DNA of 42,049 nt, from assembly GCA_031969915.1 (NCBI GenBank), contig DALYJJ010000047.1:1-42049 (forward strand), written 5' to 3'. A program made the position numbers and the translations under genes. Shown piece by piece: positions 8,819-16,285 of this stretch (the stretch's first letter is position 1; each line of letters starts with the position of its first letter). Source of the stretch: DALYJJ01 sp031969915. GTDB lineage: Bacteria; Acidobacteriota; Terriglobia; Bryobacterales; Bryobacteraceae. Under the pieces are notes generated by a model that had not been told where the DNA came from, ran no database searches, and was given only the letters and a program-made list of their open reading frames with translations.

Positions 8819-9406
8819 CTATCGCTTGCCGAATTTGAAAGCGACGCCAACACTGAGCGGCGTCATTAGCGTCAGCTTCCGGTCTCCGCCGGCTTCCGTC
8901 CGGCGAATAAAGGCCAAGCCGGGCTGAACGCGTATGGCGAACTGCTCGGCCAGCTTGATGTCTACGGATTGGCCGAACGCGAAGGTGAAACTGTTCTGCG
9001 TGAGATAGCCGCCAGGGGGAATCGAGGCGGGGTCCCAACGGTTCACGCCCGCCAGGATGCGTCCGGTGAGAGCGAACCTCTTCCTCTCAAAGCTGCGATA
9101 CGTTCCCCCGAAGAGAAAGGTCTGGGTGGAGACGTCGAGGCCATCCTTGTTGCGAGAGTGTCCGCTGACCTCCGCCGTCAGGCCCCACCGGCGAAAGACC
9201 TGATAGCTGGTGACGCTCGCTGTCCAGCCGTTCAGACGCACACGGCTCAGTCCCTCGCCATTGGCGCGGCCTGGTTCCATGGGCGCGGTGGAGAAGCCGC
9301 CAAACAGTTCCAGCTTGAGGTTGGGCGCCTGGTAGCCGGTCTGCGCGCAGACCCGTGGGACGGCAAGGACTGCGATAAGGGCAAGGGCGTGAAGAATGGT
9401 TGACAT
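8819..9406 (-). CDS. Outer-membrane beta-barrel protein
   Basis: The 195-residue protein starts at ATG 9406 and opens with a signal peptide ending in VCA before QTGYQAPNLKLELFGGFS. The mature part alternates short amphipathic strands with Gly-rich turns (AGVNRWDPAS, SFTFAFGQSVDIKL, AIRVQPGLAFIRR, SVGVAFKFGKR), which is the pattern of an eight-stranded OmpA/OmpW-size barrel. The last residues lack the classical C-terminal Phe but end in alternating hydrophobics. The stop codon is part of the ribosome binding site of the DUF2141 gene, so the two should be translated together. An inverted repeat sits immediately before its start codon (see separate entry). Confidence 0.7.
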   Translation of the reverse strand: MSTILHALALIAVLAVPRVCAQTGYQAPNLKLELFGGFSTAPMEPGRANGEGLSRVRLNGWTASVTSYQVFRRWGLTAEVSGHSRNKDGLDVSTQTFLFGGTYRSFERKRFALTGRILAGVNRWDPASIPPGGYLTQNSFTFAFGQSVDIKLAEQFAIRVQPGLAFIRRTEAGGDRKLTLMTPLSVGVAFKFGKR

Positions 9407-9437
9407 TGTCTACTACAGTATGACTCCGTCAGTAGAC
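9404..9437. promoter_or_regulatory. Inverted repeat at the start of the outer-membrane/DUF2141 unit
   Basis: A perfect 7-base inverted repeat, GTCTACT at 9408-9414 and AGTAGAC at 9431-9437, lies directly before the start codon (9404-9406). The strand also contains CATTGTCTACTACA at 9404-9417, which matches CATAGACTACTACA at 12515-12528 in the padR promoter at 12 of 14 positions. I infer a repressor binding site, possibly for the neighbouring PadR protein. Confidence 0.45.
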
Positions 9438-9497
9438 GCTGTCAACTGAATTAAGCCCAGGAGAGGGCGTCCCCAAGCGATGCCATGCCGGCGCGAG

Positions 9498-12164
9498 CTA
9501 GTCGGCGCGCAACATCCTGGCTGCGTCGATGCGGAGGGCCTTGGCAATCGGCAGAGCGGCGGCGAGGATTGCGGCCGAGAAGATTGTCACCGCGGGCACA
9601 GCGAGAGCGCTCCAATCGCTGGCGCTGACGCCGAACAGCAGGCTCTCGATGTAGCGCTCGCTGAGTAGGCCCAGAGCGATGCCAATCGCTGAGCCGACGA
9701 TAAGCATGCAAGAAATGCCGGAAGCCACGCCCCAGGCGAGGTTAGCGGGCGGGGCGCCGAGGGCAATGCGGATGCCGATCTCGCGGCGGCGTTGGAGGAC
9801 GGAGTAGTCGAGTACGCCGTAGAGTCCGACACCCGAAAGGACCAGCGCCACGATCGCGAAGAAGGTGCCGAGCAGGGCGAGGAGCCGTTCGCGGATGGTG
9901 TACTGGTCGACAAGTTCCTGCTGCGTACGGATGTTCGAGACCCGGAACTCAGGCCGCGCGGCGGGGACGGCTTTCCGCAGGATGGAGGCCATGGCGAAGG
10001 GATTGGCGCTCGTGGTCCGGACGAGGAAGGCGCCGGGCCGTTTGTGCACCAGCACACCCTTTTCATCCAAGGAGCGGTAGGGAACGTAGACCGTTGCGGC
10101 AATTGTCTCTCGCATGCCGCGGTAGCGGGCGTCTTTGACGTAACCGGCAATTTCCAAACGTACCCGTTCGGGAGGGCGGCCCTCGTCCATTTCGAATGAC
10201 TTGCCTATGGGGTTTTGGCCGTCAAAGTATCGCTTGGCGAAGCTCTCGTTAACGATCGCGACCCGCGGGTAGGCGTCATCAGTGCGGAAGTCGCGGCCGG
10301 CAATCAGCGGGATTTTCATCAGCGCTAGCCAGCCAGGGGAGACTCCAAGAAAGTAGGGCGCGATCGGATGCGGCGGGGCGCCACCGACAGATACATCGCT
10401 AGTCCAACCGTTGCCGGACATCAGTGCCCAACTGCTCAGACCGGCCGCTTCGACACCAGGAATGGAGCGGAGGTGAGTCACCACTTGGTCATACGCCTCC
10501 GGAGGCTGCTTCTCCAGGGAGGTGGCGTCGAGCACCAAGACCCGATCCGGCGAAAAGCCGAGCGGCTGGTGAGTGAGGCGGTCGAAAGTGCCCAGGAAGA
10601 GACCGGCCACGAAGTGAACGATGAAACAGAAGGCGACCTGAGCGGCGACGAGCGCATGCATCAGACGGCGCTTCGCGTGTGGATCATCGTCACCGCCCTT
10701 AAGAGCCGCAACAGGACGAACCGAAGACGCGCGCCAGGCGGGAAGAAGACCGAAGGCGAGCGTGACGAAGAAAGCCAGCGCCATCATGAAAAGAAACACG
10801 CGTTCGTCGGAGGGCAACGCGAGACGCAGCGGATCGTCGGGCGGGTTGACGCGGCTGATGACGGCCGGTGTCGCCCAGAGGGCGAAGGCGAATCCGAGGA
10901 GCGAGGCGCACAGGGCGACCAGCACGCTTTCGACAAAGACAAGTTGCAGCAGCCGCCCACGTCCGGCACCGATCGAAACGCGCAACGCCATCTCGCGGGC
11001 CCGTGCCGCGGCCTGAGCCGTCATGAGGTTGGCGACATTCGCGCAGGCGATCAGAAGTACCAACGCCACGAGAACCGCGAGCACGGCGAGCGAGCGGCGG
11101 TACTGTTTCTGCGCGCCGGAGTAGCCGGCTGAGGCCGGTTGCAGTTCGACACGAGTGTTGACGTAGGGCTCAATGTGCTCCTTGGGCGTACCCGGCGGCA
11201 ACTGTTTCACCCGTTCTGCCCGGTGGGCGCGGATGACCCCTTCGCTTTTCTTGCGCACCAGTTCCACCGATACGCCGGGCTTGAGCGCGGCCCAAGTTCG
11301 AAACCATCCCCAGCCGCCGTCGTGGATTGCGTCGCGGTTCATCATCATCGGGATGAAGAAGTCAGCGGGCGTGCCCGTTTCCGTTCCGGCAAAGCCCTCG
11401 GGGCCGACACCCACAATTTGATAAAGGTCCTTACCAAGACGGAAAGTCTTGCCGAGGGCGCCGGGATCGAGGCCGAAGCGGCGCCGCCAGTAGTCATAGG
11501 CGAGCACGGCCACCGGATGCGCGCCGGGGGTCCGGTCGTCGTTTTCGGTGAGGAGGCGGCCCAGGGCGGGTTTGAGGCCAAAGGCCTCGAAGGTCCATCC
11601 GGAGAGTTGCTGCCGGTGCGCCCGCTCCATCTCCGCATCGGACGCGAAGGTGATGTCCTGACGGCCCGTGTAGCCGATGGCGATCAGCGTCGCTTCCTGG
11701 TCGAGCGCCTGGCGGAGTTCGCGGAACTGAGGGTAGCTGAACGAATCGCCGTAATCCTTTTTGCCTTGCGGGTCCACGTACGACGTGGTCACGACATGTA
11801 AGCGATCGACGTTGGCCACGGGCAAGGGGCGGAACAGGAGAGCGTCGATCAGGCGGAAACTGGCGGCGCAGGCGCCGATGGCGAGGGCGAGCGAAACGAT
11901 GGCGGCGGCGGAGGCGATCTTGTTCTTCCGAAGCTGGCGTGTTGCGAACGTGAGGTCGCTCCTGAGGTTGTCGAGCCAGACCGCGAGCTTGAGATCCTGG
12001 GAGGCTTCGCGCGTGTTCGTGAAGTTGCCGAAGGCGCGGCGGGCCTCCGTGGCGTCGCGTCCGCTCGCGATGGCCTCGTTCAGGTGGGATTGGAGTTCTT
12101 CGTCGAGTTCGGCGTTGAGGCGATCGCGGCGGAAGACGTTCCTGATCTTGTTCCAGAGCGGCAT
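9498..12164 (-). CDS. ADOP-type ABC transporter permease (MacB/FtsX-like, duplicated)
   Basis: The 888-residue protein belongs to the acidobacterial duplicated orphan permease group. A soluble N-terminal helix bundle (residues 1-75, LDEELQSHLNEAI) is followed by a membrane helix at about 82-104. A large MacB-type periplasmic domain comes next, then three helices, a second such periplasmic domain, and a final FtsX block with SGVGLYGVLDYSVLQRRREIGIRIALGA, the standard FtsX/MacB signature. There is no ATPase next to it, as is usual for this family. The start ATG lies one base after the padR stop, so the two genes are translationally linked. Transport of a lipid, peptide or drug is plausible, but the substrate is unknown. 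Confidence 0.9.
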   Translation of the reverse strand: MPLWNKIRNVFRRDRLNAELDEELQSHLNEAIASGRDATEARRAFGNFTNTREASQDLKLAVWLDNLRSDLTFATRQLRKNKIASAAAIVSLALAIGACAASFRLIDALLFRPLPVANVDRLHVVTTSYVDPQGKKDYGDSFSYPQFRELRQALDQEATLIAIGYTGRQDITFASDAEMERAHRQQLSGWTFEAFGLKPALGRLLTENDDRTPGAHPVAVLAYDYWRRRFGLDPGALGKTFRLGKDLYQIVGVGPEGFAGTETGTPADFFIPMMMNRDAIHDGGWGWFRTWAALKPGVSVELVRKKSEGVIRAHRAERVKQLPPGTPKEHIEPYVNTRVELQPASAGYSGAQKQYRRSLAVLAVLVALVLLIACANVANLMTAQAAARAREMALRVSIGAGRGRLLQLVFVESVLVALCASLLGFAFALWATPAVISRVNPPDDPLRLALPSDERVFLFMMALAFFVTLAFGLLPAWRASSVRPVAALKGGDDDPHAKRRLMHALVAAQVAFCFIVHFVAGLFLGTFDRLTHQPLGFSPDRVLVLDATSLEKQPPEAYDQVVTHLRSIPGVEAAGLSSWALMSGNGWTSDVSVGGAPPHPIAPYFLGVSPGWLALMKIPLIAGRDFRTDDAYPRVAIVNESFAKRYFDGQNPIGKSFEMDEGRPPERVRLEIAGYVKDARYRGMRETIAATVYVPYRSLDEKGVLVHKRPGAFLVRTTSANPFAMASILRKAVPAARPEFRVSNIRTQQELVDQYTIRERLLALLGTFFAIVALVLSGVGLYGVLDYSVLQRRREIGIRIALGAPPANLAWGVASGISCMLIVGSAIGIALGLLSERYIESLLFGVSASDWSALAVPAVTIFSAAILAAALPIAKALRIDAARMLRAD

Positions 12165-12165
12165 G

Positions 12166-12495
12166 TCAGGCCATCCTTAATACGCGTTGAATGCCGCCGG
12201 TGACCGCAAGCCATCGGTCCTCTTCGGCGGCGAGTTGCTTCTTGCCCGCGGCGGTGAGCGTGTAAACGCGTTTGCGCGGACCGGCTTCGGCGGCGACCCA
12301 TTCGGCCTTGATCCAGCCGGACTCCTCCATGCGATGCAGGGCCGGGTAGAGCGATCCTTCTTCCACGCGGAGAGCGTCGGCCGAGATCTCCTGGATCGCG
12401 GACATGATGGCGTACCCGTGGAGGGGGCCGCGGCGGGAGAGGATCTTGAGGGCAAGCAGGGCCAGGGCGCCTTGGAGTGTGTCGGTGCGGGGCAT
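12166..12495 (-). CDS. PadR-family transcriptional repressor
   Basis: The 109-residue protein starts at ATG 12495. It shows the PadR winged helix: LQGALALLALKILSRRGPLHGYAIMSAI, the recognition segment LRVEEGSLYPALHRMEESGWIKAEW, then the wing GPRKRVYTLTAAGKKQL and a short C-terminal helix for dimerisation. It is the short subfamily that regularly precedes ADOP permeases in acidobacteria. It should repress its own operon; a strong palindrome overlaps its promoter region only seven bases before the start codon. Inducer is unknown. Confidence 0.92.
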   Translation of the reverse strand: MPRTDTLQGALALLALKILSRRGPLHGYAIMSAIQEISADALRVEEGSLYPALHRMEESGWIKAEWVAAEAGPRKRVYTLTAAGKKQLAAEEDRWLAVTGGIQRVLRMA

Positions 12496-12501
12496 CTATT
12501 C

Positions 12502-12528
12502 AGTAGTCTCAGTACATAGACTACTACA
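12502..12528. promoter_or_regulatory. Probable PadR operator (palindrome)
   Basis: AGTAGTCT (12502-12509) and AGACTACT (12518-12525) form a perfect 8-base inverted repeat with an 8-base spacer, ending seven bases before the padR start codon. Such a position would let a bound dimer block transcription or translation initiation, so autorepression by PadR is the obvious reading. A related element lies before the outer-membrane gene at 9404. Confidence 0.65.
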
Positions 12529-12564
12529 TACCGAACCCGTTGGCAGCTTCTTTCTTGGCCCGAG

Positions 12565-13089
12565 CTATCGCGTTGCCGCCACGAAGAGGCCGATCGGTAC
12601 GATTTCGGCAGCAGGCTCCCCAGCCGCCGCAACTCCGGCGGCCTGCCGACTGCCGGCCACTCTACCTGCCCCATCGAACCGCACCAGCACTCCGGTGTCA
12701 GGGCCGGCCATGCGGAAGGCAAAGTACACAGTCCACGGCTCACCATCGCTGAGCAGTTTTTCCAAGCGATGCTCGAACTCTGCCCGTGAGATCTTTCGCA
12801 GGTCGGTCTCGCGGCCGCCCGGCTCGACCGGGGTGAGCACGAAGACCTCCCCCGAGTACCCGAAATACTCCGGTCCGAGCTTCGAGCGATTCTGCGTGCC
12901 CCTTCCCAGCGGATGCGCATTGAGAAGCGCCCAGCCATCGAGCCGTCGGGACACCTCGGCAAACGGCATCCCGGCCTGAATACCGCTTGCCTTGCGCGCG
13001 ACGGCCCGCGCCTGCAGCGCCGCCACGCTCCCGAACGCGACGATGGCGATCGTGGCCGCGCCGGCGATCACCATTTTCCGATTGCCCAT
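12565..13089 (-). CDS. Hypothetical membrane-anchored or exported protein
   Basis: I use ATG 13089 (174 residues); a TTG at 13113 would add eight residues. One hydrophobic helix near the start (MVIAGAATIAIVAFGSVAALQA) is a signal anchor. The remaining domain begins GIQAGMPFAEVSRRLDGWALL, a phrase like the small SmpA/BamE or YycH-type domains where GMxxxEVxxxLG marks the first helix, and continues with several beta strands ending in FRMAGPDTGVLVRFD. I do not recognise the family with certainty. The gene stands alone on this strand, upstream of padR, with a 69-base gap that holds the padR promoter. Confidence 0.55.
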   Translation of the reverse strand: MGNRKMVIAGAATIAIVAFGSVAALQARAVARKASGIQAGMPFAEVSRRLDGWALLNAHPLGRGTQNRSKLGPEYFGYSGEVFVLTPVEPGGRETDLRKISRAEFEHRLEKLLSDGEPWTVYFAFRMAGPDTGVLVRFDGAGRVAGSRQAAGVAAAGEPAAEIVPIGLFVAATR

Positions 13090-13187
13090 GCAACAGCCTA
13101 CCCCAGATTTCAAAGGATGTTCGCTGATTCCCTCGCGCCTTTCGTACCCTTATCGGTGCAGAGGCGTAGGAACGCCAGCTCACAGGT

Positions 13188-13337
13188 GTGGTGTTCGATT
13201 GGGGCGCAAACAATGTGCGCAAGATTCCGGCACATCGGATCAAGGCTAACGAAGTCGAGTCAGCGCTGTCGAACGCCCCGATCCCGATCTACGAGCAAAC
13301 CGTAGAGGGGGAGGCGCGGCGCTTGCGAGGGGAGTGA
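13188..13337 (+). pseudogene. Truncated BrnT-like toxin
   Basis: A short frame beginning at GTG 13188 or 13191 encodes about 49 residues and ends at TGA 13335. It contains VFDWGANNVRKIPAHRI, ESALSNAPIPIYEQ and VEGEARRLRGE, which match the beginning of BrnT-type RNase toxins (FDWxxxNxxKIxxHxV, PI, GExR). Full-length members have about 90 residues and continue with more beta strands carrying catalytic residues, all missing here. The stop overlaps the start of the downstream antitoxin. The product is therefore probably inactive, or the C-terminal half was lost by a point change or deletion. The reading is mine; no alignment was run. Confidence 0.5.
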
Positions 13338-13342
13338 AGGTG

Positions 13343-13654
13343 ATGAAAAGGAAACCGATCGTTATGCCCAAGTTCGTCAACGAGGCACAGGAGGCCGACT
13401 GGTGGGCCAGCCGCGAAGGTCGCGAGTTTGTCAAGCAGAAGGCGGCCGGGACCACGAAGAAAGGCGGCGCGCCGAGGGGCTCGCGCCTTGTCGGTCAGTT
13501 AAACAAGGTCGCCAGCGTCCAAATTGCGTTGCGATTGCCCGAACCCGATGTAGCCAAGGCCCGAGAACTCGCAGCGCGAAAGGGCATCGGGTACCAGACA
13601 CTCCTCAAGATGCTCGTGCATGAGGGGCTTCGCCGCGAATCGCGCCGGGCGTGA
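13343..13654 (+). CDS. BrnA/CopG-type antitoxin
   Basis: ATG 13343 is preceded by GGGGAG at good spacing; an upstream GTG at 13334 overlaps the toxin stop. The 103-residue protein has the CopG-antitoxin signature: MPKFVNEAQEADWWASREGREFVKQ at the start, and a ribbon-helix-helix close to the end (VASVQIALRLPEPDVAKARELAARKGIGYQTLLKMLVHEGLRRE). Proteins of this kind bind DNA and neutralise a BrnT RNase. It follows directly on a truncated BrnT-like frame. Whether it still has a functional partner elsewhere cannot be seen here. Confidence 0.75.
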   Translation: MKRKPIVMPKFVNEAQEADWWASREGREFVKQKAAGTTKKGGAPRGSRLVGQLNKVASVQIALRLPEPDVAKARELAARKGIGYQTLLKMLVHEGLRRESRRA

Positions 13655-13679
13655 GTGGTTTGCTATTGTCGAGGCGCGC

Positions 13680-13707
13680 AGCCTTCGGCATGGGTGCCGC
13701 GAAGGCT
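13680..13707 (+). terminator. Possible terminator hairpin after the antitoxin gene
   Basis: AGCCTTC (13680-13686) pairs with GAAGGCT (13701-13707), with an inner GGC/GCC pair. It sits between the antitoxin stop and the regulator gene. There is no T-run after it, so factor-independent termination is uncertain. Confidence 0.3.
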
Positions 13708-13751
13708 TCGACTCCCTGGTGACCTATAGTAGTTTAAGCCCTGACTGAGCC

Positions 13752-15206
13752 ATGCCCGATTCGCACGCGCCTCTTCACGCCTACCGGTTCGGCCCGTTCC
13801 GGCTGCGCATCGAAGACCGGATCCTGGAACGCGACGGCGAGCGGGTCCCACTCACGCCGAAAGTGATCGACACCTTGTTCGTGCTGATGGAAGCCCGCGG
13901 ACAGGTGGTCACGAAGGAAGCGTTGATGAAGGCGGTGTGGCCGGATGTGAACGTGGTGGAGTCGGGGTTGACGCGAAACATCTCGGCGCTGCGGAAGGCG
14001 ATCGAGGAAGATAGCGGCGAAGGATCGTGCATTGAGACCATCCCGCGCCGCGGATACCGCTTTGTGGCGGCGGTGCAGGAGGAGCGTGCCGAAGCGCCGG
14101 CGGCAGTGGAGGCGACGCCTCCGGCGCCTGCGCCGGCCGAGCCCGCCGCAACGCCGGCGGGCCCCAAACGGTGGCGGCTCGCAGCGGCCAGCGCGCTGGT
14201 GGCTGCGGCCGCGGGCCTCGCCTGGTTCGCTCTTCGCCCACCACCGCCCACGCCGGCTTCGACCGTCGAACCTTTCGTCAAGATCGGGGAGCACCTGCTC
14301 TACAAGCTCGCTCCCGATGAGACGCGGCGCGCGGCGGACCATTTTGAGCGCGCCATCGCCGCGAATCCGAATTCGGCGAACGCGCACGCCGGTCTTGCCA
14401 TCGCCCTGCTGCAGTTGACCGCACTGGGCGTTTACTCGGCGCAGGAAACCACCGCCAAGGCGTCCGCCGCGGCGGAGCGGGCGGTGGCGCTCGGGCCGCA
14501 GCTCGGCACGGCACGCTATGCGCTGGCGATGGTCCGGCTGCACAACGATTGGGATTTGGCCGGCGCGGAGGCGGAGTTTCGCCGCGCCTTGGAGTTGGAC
14601 CGAACGTCCGTCCAGACGCGGATCGGGTATTCACGGCTCAAACTGATCCAGGGAGACGGGGCGGCGCCCCAGCGGCTGCTGGAAGAAGCGATGGAGTTGG
14701 ATCCGGCATCGCCCGCCGTGGGCGCCGCCTACTGCCAGGTTTTCTATCTGCGGCGCGATTTCCGGCGCGCCGAGGCGGAATGCCGCAAGGTGCTCGATCG
14801 CGAACCGCACTACGCCCTGGCGCACTACTTCCTGGCGCTCTCACTGGGCTGGCTGGGACGCTACGACGAAGCGGGGCGAAGCCTTGACGCGTCAGGCCTG
14901 ATGCCCGGCGTGGTGGAGGCGGATCGGGCCTGGCTCCTGCTGCGGCAGGGCGACGCGAGCCTCGCCCGGAGCACACTGGAGAATCGCCGCGAGTTGATCC
15001 GGCGAGGCAGCGTGGATTCCACCGCCAAGCTCCTGCTGGCGGCTTCGCTCGGGCTGAAGGACGAAGCGTTCGAGGCGATCGAGACGGGACTGAAATCGCG
15101 CGCGCCGGAGGTGCTGATGTTGCACCGGGAACCGCGCTTGGATTCGATCCGGCAGGACCCGCGCTACGCGGACGCGCTGCGGCGCGCGGGTTTGCCGGGG
15201 CAGTGA
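13752..15206 (+). CDS. CadC-like winged-helix regulator with TPR domain
   Basis: The 484-residue protein starts at ATG 13752. Residues about 8-108 form an OmpR/PhoB-type winged-helix DNA-binding domain (YRFGPFRLRIEDRILERDGERVPLTPKVIDTLFVL, SGLTRNISALRKAIEEDS, ETIPRRGYRFVA). A Pro/Ala-rich linker leads to one membrane helix (about 140-163) and a long helical C-terminus with TPR-like repeats (ANPNSANAHAGLAIALLQL, AEAECRKVLDREPHYALAHYFLAL). This is the architecture of one-component membrane regulators of the CadC type, here with TPRs as the sensing or protein-contact part, a combination common in acidobacteria. Signal and targets are unknown. The genes that follow are on the other strand. Confidence 0.88.
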   Translation: MPDSHAPLHAYRFGPFRLRIEDRILERDGERVPLTPKVIDTLFVLMEARGQVVTKEALMKAVWPDVNVVESGLTRNISALRKAIEEDSGEGSCIETIPRRGYRFVAAVQEERAEAPAAVEATPPAPAPAEPAATPAGPKRWRLAAASALVAAAAGLAWFALRPPPPTPASTVEPFVKIGEHLLYKLAPDETRRAADHFERAIAANPNSANAHAGLAIALLQLTALGVYSAQETTAKASAAAERAVALGPQLGTARYALAMVRLHNDWDLAGAEAEFRRALELDRTSVQTRIGYSRLKLIQGDGAAPQRLLEEAMELDPASPAVGAAYCQVFYLRRDFRRAEAECRKVLDREPHYALAHYFLALSLGWLGRYDEAGRSLDASGLMPGVVEADRAWLLLRQGDASLARSTLENRRELIRRGSVDSTAKLLLAASLGLKDEAFEAIETGLKSRAPEVLMLHREPRLDSIRQDPRYADALRRAGLPGQ

Positions 15207-15209
15207 CGG

Positions 15210-16247
15210 TCAGTACGGGTAGAGGATCCGGGCCATGGTGACCAGAGTCTGGGCGCCCAACGGGCGGATGCCGTCCACATCGCCCACGGCCACCCTGACG
15301 CCGCCTTGGAAGTTATTGTTGTAGACCTGAATCGCGGTCTTGTTTCCCTGTTTCTCCGCCGCTTCGGCGTAGGTCAACTGTTCCGTCCAGGCGCGAATCA
15401 AACGGGGATTGGTGACGAAGGTGGGAACCAGTTTCGCGATGTTCGGATAGCTGAACATCGCCGTGAGGTTGGCCTGCCGCAGCCAGCCCGACGGCACTTC
15501 GATGCCCGGCAGCGCTTCCCACTTCTCGCCGTACACGCCGAGTTGCAGATCCGCGAAGATGCGGTCCAGCGCGCCGGCTATGATGCGCGTCGAGCCGTCG
15601 CCCAGCAGGCCTTGATCGGCGGCCCGCCGGATGCTTGCGTAGCTGACGCGTCCGTCGTCGCCCCGCAGCGGCAGCACGCTGCGCGCGGCCAGCCCCGGAG
15701 TGGCCAGGCCGCTGAGGACCTGGGCATGCGGGGCCTCCGTTTCGGGAACCAGCCCGAGCAAGGTGCCCACGGCTTCCGCCGCATGAGCCTCGATGCGCGC
15801 GAACATCCGCGCGCGCCCTTCCGCCGCGCCCGGCGTGGGCTGGAACTCGATCTGCACCCGGCCGTTGGCGCGGCCCGAGGCGAGGCCGGTCTCCGAGCCC
15901 GTGACGCCGGGCGCCGGGTCCATGGCCACGCTCCAGGTCCTGCCGTCGGTGGTGTAGGAGGAGACCCGATAGCCGTCTGCTTCGCCCGTCGGCGGCAACT
16001 GAGCCGCGCTCAGCACTTCCCCGAGCGACGTCGGGAGGCGGCGATTGACGTCCGCGTAGTTGTGGATCGCCAGACCGATCTGCCGGAGGTTGTTGGAGCA
16101 CTGCGCCCGCGCTGCCGACTCGCGGACTTTCTGAACGGCGGGGAGCAGAAGACCGATCAGCAGCGGAACGGTCGCGATCACCACCAGCAGTTCGATGAGC
16201 GTGAAACCGGCCCGAGGCCGGTTTCCCTGTTTGTTGAGTGTGTGCAT
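15210..16247 (-). CDS. DUF1559-like prepilin-type protein (copy A)
   Basis: The ATG at 16247 has AAGGAA nine bases upstream. The 345-residue product carries a type IV pilin/pseudopilin N-terminus: RAGFTLIELLVVIATVPLLIGLLLPA, with Gly before Phe for prepilin peptidase and Glu at position 5, then the family phrase KVRESAARAQCSNNLRQIGLAIHNY. The large C-terminal domain is soluble and includes LGDGSTRII, the equivalent of the DGSVRFL motif of DUF1559 proteins. It is the downstream member of a tandem pair (see copy B). The proteins are probably processed and held in the inner membrane or assembled as pseudopilins. Their role is unknown. Strong divergence in the middle from copy B suggests separate jobs. 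Confidence 0.8.
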   Translation of the reverse strand: MHTLNKQGNRPRAGFTLIELLVVIATVPLLIGLLLPAVQKVRESAARAQCSNNLRQIGLAIHNYADVNRRLPTSLGEVLSAAQLPPTGEADGYRVSSYTTDGRTWSVAMDPAPGVTGSETGLASGRANGRVQIEFQPTPGAAEGRARMFARIEAHAAEAVGTLLGLVPETEAPHAQVLSGLATPGLAARSVLPLRGDDGRVSYASIRRAADQGLLGDGSTRIIAGALDRIFADLQLGVYGEKWEALPGIEVPSGWLRQANLTAMFSYPNIAKLVPTFVTNPRLIRAWTEQLTYAEAAEKQGNKTAIQVYNNNFQGGVRVAVGDVDGIRPLGAQTLVTMARILYPY

Positions 16248-16285
16248 TGTGATTTCCTTTCGATGGTGTTGAAAGCCGCAGCCGG

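Noticed and set aside
13722..13736. TATAGTAG before the CadC-like regulator as another PadR site
   Set aside because: It matches only part of the element and lacks a second arm.
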